Shown here piece after piece: positions 34,585 through 42,761 of a stretch of 64,000 bases of DNA. Numbering within the stretch: the first letter of the stretch is position 1; each line of letters begins with the position of its first letter. The position numbers and the translations under genes were made by a program. Under the pieces are notes generated by a model. That model had not been told where the DNA came from. It did no database searches and saw only the letters and a program-made list of their open reading frames with translations. The DNA comes from Psychroserpens sp. SPM9 (GTDB taxonomy: Bacteria; Bacteroidota; Bacteroidia; Flavobacteriales; Flavobacteriaceae), in contig NZ_JANZNR010000005.1 in assembly GCF_025153525.1 (NCBI RefSeq), positions 186,001 through 250,000 of the forward strand, in the 5' to 3' direction.

Positions 34585-35208
34585 TTACTCTTTACAAGAT
34601 TTAGCAACCTGTTCTGCACGCTCTTTTCCCCAATTTGGATGTAAGTTGCTTTCTGGTTTAAAGGTAGCAAAAAGTTCAATTGATTTTTCTATTTCAACAC
34701 AATAGGGTTTGGTGTCTTGCCCAAAATATTTGGCACTTCCCATCGCCCAATCGGCTTTATTAAAGACCACTCTTGGATTTTTTGGTGCCAGCTTATAAGC
34801 CTTATTATAAAGCTCAGTAATTTTCCCAGCATATTTCATCCCATAAGTCGCACCATCAAAAGCAACCCAGTTGGTTAACACATGTGCTTGCAGCACTAAT
34901 AGTTCTGGGTTATCTTTACTTATGGTCATAGCCTTATCGATGTGATCTTGTGCTTTGTCCAACTGTGCTTTCAAAACATTTTCATCCTTTTCTGTCCAGC
35001 TTTTTAAACTGTTAATTTGAGCTATATAATAATGAGGTAACCATTTATCGGTTTCAGCCTTAGCAATGCGCTCGAACATATTTTCGGCTTCATCAGTTTT
35101 ATTCTCTTGCCAGAGTTTGAACGCTTTTTGCATTCCTTTTTCATAATTGGTTTGAGCTGTTGTAATCCCTGAAACCAATAGCAGTACGATGATTATTAAT
35201 TTTTGCAT
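34585..35208 (-). CDS. Exported TPR-like protein, first gene of the LytTR operon
   Basis: A 207-residue protein with a signal peptide (to about residue 19, GITTAQT). TPR-like helices follow (MQKAFKLWQENKTDEAENMFERI, given by its ends MQKAFKLW and NMFERI, then LDKAQDHIDKAMTISKDNPE). It ends six bases before the kinase start, so it belongs to the same operon. A periplasmic accessory or sensory role is possible but not shown. No catalytic motif is visible. Confidence 0.75.
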   Translation of the reverse strand: MQKLIIIVLLLVSGITTAQTNYEKGMQKAFKLWQENKTDEAENMFERIAKAETDKWLPHYYIAQINSLKSWTEKDENVLKAQLDKAQDHIDKAMTISKDNPELLVLQAHVLTNWVAFDGATYGMKYAGKITELYNKAYKLAPKNPRVVFNKADWAMGSAKYFGQDTKPYCVEIEKSIELFATFKPESNLHPNWGKERAEQVAKSCKE

Positions 35209-35506
35209 AATATTAAAGTGTTATGATTTGTATTATAATTTGAGTTTATATGAGATAAAATAATTGACTTAAAAAAATAAAAATTAAGATATTGACTAAG
35301 ACACTCATGATATTGTTTTTTTATACTGAAATAACTTCAGCTTGATTGATGAGACAAATATCCAACAGAAGGCTTCAGTTTTAAAAAGCAAATGACCGAA
35401 TTGTATTTTTTTAATGACGAATTGTAAAATATCTGAAGATTTAAGTAACTTATTGCTTTACCATACTACTAACACTATATCTATTCAAACAAAACAACCA
35501 ATACAA
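35209..35506. other. AT-rich divergent intergenic region
   Basis: A 298-base gap between the divergent LytTR operon and the serine hydrolase gene. I see no convincing ORF, RNA gene or hairpin. A frame in phase with the hydrolase reaches back to 35414 but lacks a signal peptide start. Promoters for both directions must lie here; no exact TAnnTTTG element stands out. Confidence 0.5.
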
Positions 35507-37300
35507 ATGAAAAAATTAGCTTTACTCTTATGTGCGTTATTGATGACTATTTCAATTGATGCGCAAGACAAACGACTTAAAGGTGTCGAAAAAGAACTAA
35601 ACAAAATTCTTGAAGCAACTAAAGCAGCTGGTTTTGCTGTGGCTGTTGTAGATGGCGATAAAATTGTATATGCTAAAGGCTTTGGCTATAGCGATTATGA
35701 AAATAAAATTCCTGCTGATGCCAATACACTTTTTGCGATCGGCTCCTCCACAAAAGCATTTACTTCGGCTATTCTGGGTTTATTAAGAGCCGATGATAAA
35801 TTATCATTTGATGATAACCCTCGAAAACACATTCCTGAATTAGAGTTCTTTGACGACAATATGAATAACAACATGATTATCAAAGATTTGATGAGACATA
35901 GTACAGGATTACCACGCCATGATGGTTCCTGGTACTACTTTCCTACACATAGTAAAGACAGTCTTATGATGCGAATCAAACATCACGAACCTTTTACAGG
36001 AATTAGACAACAATGGTATTATAATAACTTCGGATTTCTTGCTCAAGGCGTCATTGCTGAGCGAATTACAAGTAAAAGCTGGGAAGACAATCTAAAAGAG
36101 TACTTTTTTACGCCTTTAGAAATGAACCGAACGAATGCTTCAATTGCTGAAATGAAATCAAGTTCAAACGCAGCCTTAGGTTATGAAGTTAAAGATGATC
36201 AAATTAAAAAAATGGACTATTACGACATCGCCGGAATGTCGCCTGCCGGAAGCATAAACAGCAGTGTTAATGATATGTCTAAGTGGTTAATCACATGGAT
36301 GAATAATGGTAAATACAAAGACAGCGAAATTATTCCTGAAAACTATATTAACGAAGCCATGAGCTCGCAAATGGTCGTTGGCGGCAATATCCCTGATGAA
36401 AAATTTCCAGATATCCATTTTGCTAATTATGGCTACGGATGGTTTTTACAATCTTATAAAGGTCATTATCGTGTTGATCATGGTGGTAATATTGACGGAT
36501 TCTCAGCTAATGTCGCGTTTTTCCCTACCGATAAAATTGGTATCGTTGTATTAGCCAATCAAAATGGGTCGCCTGTGCCCTCATTGGTTAGAAATACGAT
36601 TGCCGACAGAATGATTGGTGAGGCGCGTACCGATTGGGTTGGACGCTATGAAGACGAACTAGAAAAGGGTAAAAAAGCCCAAAAAGATGCTGAAGAAAAT
36701 TCGGAAACCTCTAACGTCAAAAACACAAAACCATCTCATATTAGCTTAGACTACACAGGAACCTATGCTCATGAAGGCTACGGAAAATTTGAAATTGTCT
36801 CAGAAAATGATTCCTTATTTAGCACCATCAATTCAGATAAAATTTATTTACATCACTACCATTATGATGTATTTGAGATGATTGATGTTATTGAAGGCAA
36901 AGTAGATACGGCTTCCTATGGAAAATCTATAAAAATCGCATTTGCTACCAACGATGCTGGTGATATTTCTGGAGCAAAACTTAAAATTGAACCGACATTA
37001 GACGCTCTTGAATTTAAGCGTACGCCAAACACCATCGATGTTGACACCAAAACATTAGAACAGTATACAGGCGAGTACGATATCTCGGGAACCGGATTTA
37101 AAATATTTATCAAAAATGAGGCGCTTTATCTTTTTATAAAAGGGCAACCTGAATATGAATTGATTCCAACAGCAAAACACAAGTTTTCATTTAAAACGCT
37201 TGAAGGTTTTAAAATTGAATTTATAGAATCTGAGAACGGAACCATAACCGAGTTAAAAGCCATACAACCTAACGGAACATTTGTTGCTAAACGTAAGTAA
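35507..37300 (+). CDS. Beta-lactamase-like serine hydrolase (S12) with DUF3471-like C-terminus
   Basis: A 597-residue exported protein. The start at 35507 gives a clean signal peptide (MKKLALLLCALLMTISIDAQ); an in-frame ATG at 35414 would bury it behind 31 polar residues. The class C beta-lactamase/esterase domain has the nucleophile motif SSTK, YNN as the Tyr motif and HGG as the third element. The C-terminal 180 residues hold two lipocalin-like DUF3471-type segments. It may act on peptidoglycan peptides, D-amino-acid peptides or esters; the substrate is not predictable. Confidence 0.88.
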   Translation: MKKLALLLCALLMTISIDAQDKRLKGVEKELNKILEATKAAGFAVAVVDGDKIVYAKGFGYSDYENKIPADANTLFAIGSSTKAFTSAILGLLRADDKLSFDDNPRKHIPELEFFDDNMNNNMIIKDLMRHSTGLPRHDGSWYYFPTHSKDSLMMRIKHHEPFTGIRQQWYYNNFGFLAQGVIAERITSKSWEDNLKEYFFTPLEMNRTNASIAEMKSSSNAALGYEVKDDQIKKMDYYDIAGMSPAGSINSSVNDMSKWLITWMNNGKYKDSEIIPENYINEAMSSQMVVGGNIPDEKFPDIHFANYGYGWFLQSYKGHYRVDHGGNIDGFSANVAFFPTDKIGIVVLANQNGSPVPSLVRNTIADRMIGEARTDWVGRYEDELEKGKKAQKDAEENSETSNVKNTKPSHISLDYTGTYAHEGYGKFEIVSENDSLFSTINSDKIYLHHYHYDVFEMIDVIEGKVDTASYGKSIKIAFATNDAGDISGAKLKIEPTLDALEFKRTPNTIDVDTKTLEQYTGEYDISGTGFKIFIKNEALYLFIKGQPEYELIPTAKHKFSFKTLEGFKIEFIESENGTITELKAIQPNGTFVAKRK

Positions 37301-37363
37301 ATTGATGTTGTCATGAAGTACTAAATATATAAGGTTTGCGTTTAACCTATATAAACCAACAGT

Positions 37364-37744
37364 ATGAAAAAACTTCTTATAGGTCTGGCAGCTTTCGTTC
37401 TTCTTATGGCGATGTTATATGGTGGATTACATCTCTTCGGAAAAATAATTTACGATTCTCAATCATGTGACATGTATAATATTGATAATATCGAGTTGAG
37501 AACAGGAATTAATGTCCCGCAAATCACATCGACAGACTGCGAATGCAAAGACAATCGGAAGTTCTCGAAATTCGTTATTGATACCAGTAAAGTAGATGTA
37601 GACAACTATATTTCAAGAAATGACTTTACCTTAATTGACGACCTGTACATTAAAGAAAATGACACGAAAAATTCGACTTACAAGGTGGTTTTCAATAAAA
37701 AAACTGCCGAACTTATTGTCGATTTAACCTATAAGGACAATTAA
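37364..37744 (+). CDS. Small membrane-anchored protein of unknown function
   Basis: A 126-residue protein with one N-terminal hydrophobic helix (about 3-27) that is either a signal anchor or an uncleaved signal. A soluble domain follows with three Cys (SCDMYN, then DCECKDN). I do not recognise the family. It lies 63 bases after the serine hydrolase on the same strand and ends before a strong bidirectional terminator. Base composition is like its neighbours. Confidence 0.6.
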   Translation: MKKLLIGLAAFVLLMAMLYGGLHLFGKIIYDSQSCDMYNIDNIELRTGINVPQITSTDCECKDNRKFSKFVIDTSKVDVDNYISRNDFTLIDDLYIKENDTKNSTYKVVFNKKTAELIVDLTYKDN

Positions 37745-37762
37745 CTTGAGCAGAAGACAAAC

Positions 37763-37795
37763 AAAAAAAGCACCAATATATTTGGTGCTTTTTTT
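37763..37795. terminator. Bidirectional terminator
   Basis: AAAAAAAGCACCAA pairs with TTGGTGCTTTTTTT around TATAT. The A-run and T-run on either side serve both convergent genes (the 126-residue protein and the peptidyl-prolyl isomerase). Confidence 0.9.
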
Positions 37796-37834
37796 ATAAT
37801 TATAATTTAAGATTCAGAATCTGAATTGTTCAAC

Positions 37835-38767
37835 TTATTTGACATCCATCAACTCGACATCAAAAACCAAAGTTGCATTTGGTGGAATTACACCTCCAGC
37901 ACCAGCGGAACCATATCCTAAATCACTAGGAATTACCAATCGCGCTTTGTCTCCAACATTTAGTAAACAAATCCCTTCATCCCATCCTGGAATAACCTGA
38001 CCAACACCAACTTGAAAATCTAATGGTGCATTTCTTTTGTATGAGGAATCAAATACGGTTCCGTCAGCTAACTGGCCTTTATAATGTACCGACACTGTTT
38101 TTCCTGCTTCGGCAGCTTTACCAGCTCCTTTTTGGATAATCTGGTAACGCAATCCGCTTTTGGTTTCTTCAAAACCTGAAGCTAATTTATCTAACTCAGC
38201 TCTTGCTGCTTCTCTTTCGGCCGCAACTCTTGCTTCTCTAGCACCTTCAAAAACTCTAAATGCTTCAACAGCATTAAAACTTTCAGCGTCGTTTCCAACT
38301 CTAACAATTTCCAAAGTTTCAATTTCGTCACCTTGAGCAATCGCATCAACTACATCTTGTCCTTCTACTACCTTTCCGAAGACTGTATGATTATTATCCA
38401 ACCAAGGGGTCTCAACGTGTGTGATAAAAAACTGACTTCCGTTAGTACCTGGTCCAGCATTTGCCATAGACAATACGCCTGGTCCATCATGTTTTAAATC
38501 TGGGTGAAATTCGTCATCAAATTTATAACCTGGATTTCCTGTTCCTGTTCCTTGTGGGCAACCTCCTTGAATCATAAAATCTGGAATAACTCTGTGAAAT
38601 TTCAATCCGTCATAATAAGGTGTCCCTTGTGGCTTTACATCATTTTCTAAATTTCCTTCAGCTAAAGCAACAAAGTTACCCACTGTTCCTGGAGTTTTTT
38701 GAAATTCTAAAGCGACTAAAATTTCGCCTTTTGTCGTATTAAATTTTGCGTATAAACCGTCTTGCAT
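37835..38767 (-). CDS. Cyclophilin-FKBP fusion peptidyl-prolyl isomerase
   Basis: A 310-residue protein that joins two unrelated prolyl-isomerase folds. Residues about 5-165 are a cyclophilin ([13 protein letters not shown], the active-site Arg-Phe-Gln region, [19 protein letters not shown]). A charged linker (about 170-205) leads to an FKBP domain (about 215-310: [44 protein letters not shown]). It has no signal peptide, so it is cytoplasmic. Such dual immunophilins have been described in Flavobacterium. It would assist protein folding. Confidence 0.93.
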   Translation of the reverse strand: MQDGLYAKFNTTKGEILVALEFQKTPGTVGNFVALAEGNLENDVKPQGTPYYDGLKFHRVIPDFMIQGGCPQGTGTGNPGYKFDDEFHPDLKHDGPGVLSMANAGPGTNGSQFFITHVETPWLDNNHTVFGKVVEGQDVVDAIAQGDEIETLEIVRVGNDAESFNAVEAFRVFEGAREARVAAEREAARAELDKLASGFEETKSGLRYQIIQKGAGKAAEAGKTVSVHYKGQLADGTVFDSSYKRNAPLDFQVGVGQVIPGWDEGICLLNVGDKARLVIPSDLGYGSAGAGGVIPPNATLVFDVELMDVK

Positions 38768-38940
38768 CGTGTTTTATTTTAATTGAGGTGCAAAGATACA
38801 CAATGATTTATGATATACGAATTACGACTTATGAAATTATGCAACCTAAAGAAATCGTATAATCGTACTATTGCTTTATGACAATCGCTTATAATTTTGC
38901 AAGCCTCAATATTAAACTTAATTTTGTGAAAACTCTTTTT

Positions 38941-39396
38941 ATGAACTTTATTACCAAATTAAAAGCAGCCTTCGGAAATCCTCGTGCGATGGAAAAAACA
39001 CATGTTGATGATCATACTGAAGCCATTATTAATGATATTGAACATGAACCTTTTGCTATTGCTGATGATAATGTTTTATATGCAGGCTTGAATGAACTGG
39101 GTGGCTATTATTTTTTTCAGACCGTTATTGTTGGCACCTTTCATACCAAAACAAAAAAAGGAGCACAGTTAAAAATTATTGGTGATGGTTTTGAATTGGA
39201 TTTAAATTCGGATATGCTCGAACTGGAATCAGATCATTCTAATGTCTCTAATAGAAACATCTCAAAAATAGATTTCCAAATTGAAGCTATAGACGCTGCC
39301 AAAATTGCAAAAGAGAACATCCAAAAATTGGTACTTACCTCCAAAAAACAGGAGCTCTCTTTTTTTATATATGACAGTACTGATGAAGAGGAATAG
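38941..39396 (+). CDS. Uncharacterised cytoplasmic protein
   Basis: About 151 residues with no signal peptide or membrane segment. It has an N-terminal basic stretch (MNFITKLKAAFGNPRAMEKT), then a beta-rich acidic body. I do not recognise a family. The start at 38941 is preferred because two TAATTTTG (-7-type) elements near 38892 and 38920 precede it and overlap the longer frame that starts at 38878. It converges on the marR-like gene with a gap of six bases. Confidence 0.6.
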   Translation: MNFITKLKAAFGNPRAMEKTHVDDHTEAIINDIEHEPFAIADDNVLYAGLNELGGYYFFQTVIVGTFHTKTKKGAQLKIIGDGFELDLNSDMLELESDHSNVSNRNISKIDFQIEAIDAAKIAKENIQKLVLTSKKQELSFFIYDSTDEEE

Positions 39397-39402
39397 AATA
39401 TA

Positions 39403-40017
39403 TTAACTAACAGGCTTTGCCACAAATTCTGGGCAATCTAATCGGATAGAATTAGTAACTAACTCTTTTTCTAAAAGATTACAGTAATGTACAGCTCCAT
39501 TCTTTTCATAAAATTTACAAGCAAAGCAAGTCCGCTGAACGGTTAGTATACCACTTCTGTTTAATTTATAAATAAGTGTACTTATAGTTTGGAATATAGC
39601 TTCTAAATCTGGCGGACTAAAATTATCGATTTGGGATTTTAACGGATGCGCAAAGTCGTGAATTTCAGAAACCATAGCTTCTCCCAGAGCCGATAACTGA
39701 ATTGTGTATCTGCGTTGATCTGAAGACGAAAAGACTTTGACAATAAGTGCTTTTTTATCGAGAATTTTAATAGCATCACTAACTGTAGGTTTGGTAACAT
39801 TAAATTCTTTGGCTAAATGACTCACACTACATAAGGACTCTTTGTGAAATGCAATGAATATGAGGATTTGAATTTGTATGGGACTCAAGCCCACAACCTT
39901 TGATTTCTCCCAAAGCAAAATTTTAAATACTTCGGAAATGCGTTCGAGTCCTGTAACGATTTTACTTGACAAATCGTTTTGTTGCTGATTTGGATTAAAA
40001 ACACTATTGTCTTTCAT
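39403..40017 (-). CDS. MarR-family regulator with C-terminal four-cysteine cluster
   Basis: A 204-residue winged-helix repressor. The MarR domain covers about 20-150 (LSPIQIQILIFIAF, HLAKEFNVTKPTVSDAIKIL, wing DQRRYTIQLS). The C-terminal 45 residues add Cys164, Cys167, Cys179 and Cys195 (CFAC, HYC, DCPEF), a pattern suited to an Fe-S or zinc site and thus to redox sensing. Palindromic TTAGGATTCCTAA-type boxes lie at its own promoter and at that of the upstream glutaredoxin-like gene, so autoregulation is likely. Effector and metal are inferred. Confidence 0.85.
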   Translation of the reverse strand: MKDNSVFNPNQQQNDLSSKIVTGLERISEVFKILLWEKSKVVGLSPIQIQILIFIAFHKESLCSVSHLAKEFNVTKPTVSDAIKILDKKALIVKVFSSSDQRRYTIQLSALGEAMVSEIHDFAHPLKSQIDNFSPPDLEAIFQTISTLIYKLNRSGILTVQRTCFACKFYEKNGAVHYCNLLEKELVTNSIRLDCPEFVAKPVS

Positions 40018-40046
40018 AAAAAAAGTCCCGCTTTAAGTTGCGGGAC
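40018..40046 (-). terminator. Terminator-like hairpin directly before the marR start
   Basis: Read leftward, GTCCCGC (40046-40040) pairs with GCGGGAC (40031-40025) across an 8-base loop, followed by seven T and then immediately the marR ATG. The 5' arm overlaps the end of the TAACTTTG promoter element. Transcripts arriving from the upstream gene could form the full hairpin, whereas transcripts started at the marR promoter would lack much of the 5' arm. Confidence 0.7.
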
Positions 40047-40063
40047 AAAGTTAGTCATCCTAA
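40046..40063 (-). promoter_or_regulatory. marR promoter -7 element overlapped by an operator-like box
   Basis: TAACTTTG (40053-40046, leftward) is an exact TAnnTTTG element. TTAGTCATCCTAA at 40051-40063, a degenerate copy of the palindrome found twice nearby, overlaps its start. Binding there would block the promoter, consistent with autorepression. Confidence 0.55.
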
Positions 40064-40092
40064 TTAAATTAATCAGACAATTTTTATTTAAA

Positions 40093-40105
40093 TTAGGATT
40101 CCTAA
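40093..40105. promoter_or_regulatory. Palindromic MarR-type box 1
   Basis: TTAGGATTCCTAA, a perfect 13-base inverted repeat around one central base. It lies in the 104-base gap between the glutaredoxin-like gene and the marR gene, about 40 bases upstream of the marR -7 element. Confidence 0.6.
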
Positions 40106-40121
40106 CTACATAAATTAAAAA

Positions 40122-40355
40122 TTAGCCTTTGACATCTGCCATTGAAGCTCCAAAATTAATGTGTAAGGTGTTTCCGTTTGGCGTTACTAATGCTGGAACC
40201 GATTCTACTCCAGCTTGTTCAGCTTCCAGAATACGAGAACGGTCTTCACCAATATTAACAACTTCTACGTTATCTTTTCCTACTAAATTAATGATGTCGT
40301 GCTCTGCACTTACACAAACCGGGCATCCTGCGTGATAAAAAATGGATTTACTCAT
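40122..40355 (-). CDS. Glutaredoxin/thioredoxin-like small protein
   Basis: A 77-residue protein of the thioredoxin fold. The redox pair is GCPVC (Cys11 and Cys14), and the cis-Pro loop is in ESVPALV. It is shorter than most thioredoxins and glutaredoxin-like in length. I start at the ATG of MSKSIFYHAG (40355); the longer frame from 40379 would run into the promoter area. Two operator-like palindromes frame it, and the marR gene follows on the same strand, which suggests thiol-redox control by that regulator. Confidence 0.82.
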   Translation of the reverse strand: MSKSIFYHAGCPVCVSAEHDIINLVGKDNVEVVNIGEDRSRILEAEQAGVESVPALVTPNGNTLHINFGASMADVKG

Positions 40356-40389
40356 GATATTAAATATTTGTTGATGCATTATTGCACTA

Positions 40390-40415
40390 CAAATATAGTA
40401 AGGATTCCTAACTAT
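40390..40415 (-). promoter_or_regulatory. Promoter and palindromic box before the glutaredoxin-like gene
   Basis: TAAGGATTCCTAA at 40399-40411 lies within a longer near-palindrome ATAGT...ACTAT (40395-40415). It sits next to TATATTTG (40397-40390, leftward), an exact TAnnTTTG element. The box therefore covers the space just upstream of the -7 element, a typical repressor position. Confidence 0.62.
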
Positions 40416-40473
40416 TAAAATTATTTAACATTTTTTCTAGGGTATAGATACTTAAAAACTAAGACGGTTTGAA

Positions 40474-42675
40474 TTAATTCGCTACTTCACTGATAAACTT
40501 GATGCGGTATAAACGTAGTTCTTCATCGTCGTAATCGCCATCAAATTCTTCGATAGCCAAATCGATTTTATCGGTTTCAGATTCCATAAAGTACTCATGA
40601 ATTTCTTCTTGTTGGTCTTCATCTAATAAATCATCTAACCAATAATTAATATTCAATTTAGTTCCTGAATAAACTATGGCTTCCATTTCTTTGATGAATT
40701 CTGGCATAGACATCCCTTTAGACGACGCTATATCTGTAAGTGGTAATTTACGATCTACATTTTGAATGATATACAATTTAATAGCCGAGTTAGAACCTGT
40801 ACTTTTTACAACAAAGTCATCAGGTCGAACAATATCATTATCTTCAACATACTGTGCGATTAGAGCGACAAAATCTTTACCATACTTTTTAGCTTTACCT
40901 TCTCCAACACCATGGACATTGCTTAATTCATCAATGGTGATTGGATATTTAAGTGCCATATCTTCCAAAGAAGGATCTTGAAAAATCACAAATGGTGGCA
41001 CGCCTAAACTTTTAGCATTTCGCTTGCGTAGGTCTTTTAACATTTTCATTAAGGCTTCATCGGCAACGCCTCCTCCACCTTTAGCAACTGTGACAATACC
41101 ATCATCACTTTCTTCATCAAAGACGTGATCTTCAGTCATCATAAACGATTGAGGAGACTTAATAAAAGCGTGTCCTTCTTCAGACAATCTTAAAACACCA
41201 TACGTTTCGATATCTTTTTTTAGGAAACCTGCTACTAATACTTGTCGTATTAATGCCATCCAATAACGTTTATCGTGATTGTTACCAATTCCGAAGAACG
41301 GTTGGGCATCTGTTTTATGGGACGAAATTAAGGCATTGGTTTTTCCAATCAATACTTGTACTAAATCCTTAGACTTATATTTCTCATTCGTCTTTTCAAC
41401 CGTTTCTAATAAAGTAACCACCTCATCTTGAGCCTCATGTTGTTTTTTAGGATGGCGAACATTATCATCCATATCGCCTCCTTCTCCTGTAGCATTATCA
41501 AATTCTTCTCCAAAATAATGAAGAATAAACTTTCGTCTCGATACCGAAGTTTCAGCAAAAGCGACCACTTCTTGCAATAAAGCATGACCAATCTCTTGTT
41601 CGGCAACCGGTTTACCAGACATGAATTTTTCTAATTTTTCAATGTCTTTATACGCATAGTATGCCAAACAGTGCCCTTCACCTCCATCGCGTCCTGCACG
41701 ACCAGTTTCCTGATAATAACTTTCGATACTTTTTGGTATATCGTGGTGAATAACAAAGCGCACATCGGGTTTATCAATTCCCATTCCGAAAGCAATAGTA
41801 GCCACAACTACATCACAGTCTTCCATTAAGAACATATCCTGATGCTTGACTCTGGTTTTAGGATCTAATCCTGCGTGGTACGGAACCGCTTTAATACCAT
41901 TCACCTGAAGTACTTGTGCTAATTCTTCTACACGTTTTCTGCTGAGGCAGTATACAATTCCAGATTTACCTTCGTTCTTTTTTACAAACCGAATGATATC
42001 CGCATCGACATTTTTAGTCTTCGGACGAATTTCATAATATAAATTTGGTCTGTTAAACGACGCCTTAAAAGTGGTTGCATTTTGAATATCTAAACTCTTT
42101 AAAATATCTTCTTGAACCTTAGGTGTCGCTGTAGCTGTAAGCCCAATAATTGGAATATTGTCACCAATTCGTTTTATAATATGACGCAAATTTCGGTATT
42201 CTGGTCTAAAATCATGACCCCATTCACTAATACAATGGGCTTCATCGACAGCCATAAAAGATATGGTCACCGATCTTAAAAACTCTACATGTTCTTCTTT
42301 AGTTAATGATTCTGGAGCAACATAGAGTAGTTTGGTGATTCCATTTGTAATATCTTCTTTAACCCGTTTGACTTCTGTTTTATTAAGTGAAGAATTTAAA
42401 ACATGTGCTACGCCTTCTTCATTAGAGACGCCTCGAATGGCATCTACTTGATTTTTCATTAAGGCAATTAAAGGTGAAACAATAATTGCAGTGCCGTCTT
42501 TGATAAGTGCTGGAAGTTGATAACACAACGATTTCCCTCCACCAGTTGGCATAATAACAAATACATCCTCACCTGCAACAACGCTTTTTATAACACTTTC
42601 CTGAAGTCCTTTGAATTGAGAAAAACCGAAGTATTGTTTGAGTGCAGAATGTATATCAATTTCTTTTATACTCAT
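40474..42675 (-). CDS. recQ: RecQ-type ATP-dependent DNA helicase
   Basis: A 733-residue superfamily 2 helicase. Visible motifs: GFSQFKGLQ (motif 0), PTGGGKSLCYQLPAL (Walker A), DEAH in VDEAHCISEWGHDFRPEYR, LTATATPKV, AFGMGIDKPDVR and QETGRAGRDG. RQC and HRDC domains follow (about 400-520 and 555-630). The zinc-binding region reads SRRKFILHYFGEEFDNATGE and lacks the four Cys found in E. coli RecQ. It unwinds DNA in recombination and replication-fork repair. It is divergent from kdsD. Confidence 0.95.
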   Translation of the reverse strand: MSIKEIDIHSALKQYFGFSQFKGLQESVIKSVVAGEDVFVIMPTGGGKSLCYQLPALIKDGTAIIVSPLIALMKNQVDAIRGVSNEEGVAHVLNSSLNKTEVKRVKEDITNGITKLLYVAPESLTKEEHVEFLRSVTISFMAVDEAHCISEWGHDFRPEYRNLRHIIKRIGDNIPIIGLTATATPKVQEDILKSLDIQNATTFKASFNRPNLYYEIRPKTKNVDADIIRFVKKNEGKSGIVYCLSRKRVEELAQVLQVNGIKAVPYHAGLDPKTRVKHQDMFLMEDCDVVVATIAFGMGIDKPDVRFVIHHDIPKSIESYYQETGRAGRDGGEGHCLAYYAYKDIEKLEKFMSGKPVAEQEIGHALLQEVVAFAETSVSRRKFILHYFGEEFDNATGEGGDMDDNVRHPKKQHEAQDEVVTLLETVEKTNEKYKSKDLVQVLIGKTNALISSHKTDAQPFFGIGNNHDKRYWMALIRQVLVAGFLKKDIETYGVLRLSEEGHAFIKSPQSFMMTEDHVFDEESDDGIVTVAKGGGGVADEALMKMLKDLRKRNAKSLGVPPFVIFQDPSLEDMALKYPITIDELSNVHGVGEGKAKKYGKDFVALIAQYVEDNDIVRPDDFVVKSTGSNSAIKLYIIQNVDRKLPLTDIASSKGMSMPEFIKEMEAIVYSGTKLNINYWLDDLLDEDQQEEIHEYFMESETDKIDLAIEEFDGDYDDEELRLYRIKFISEVAN

Positions 42676-42697
42676 TAATCCCTATTGGTATTTTTGA

Positions 42698-42705
42698 TAC
42701 ATTTG
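42698..42705 (+). promoter_or_regulatory. -7 element upstream of kdsD
   Basis: TACATTTG is an exact TAnnTTTG element in the recQ-kdsD divergent gap. It would start transcription about 50 bases before the TTG start codon of kdsD. Confidence 0.45.
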
Positions 42706-42761
42706 CATAAACCTAAAGATAACAATTTCTTTAGACCCATCAAACTCAAAAAAAATAAATT

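Noticed and set aside
35414-35506. Upstream start for the serine hydrolase
   Set aside because: It would hide the signal peptide behind 31 polar residues.
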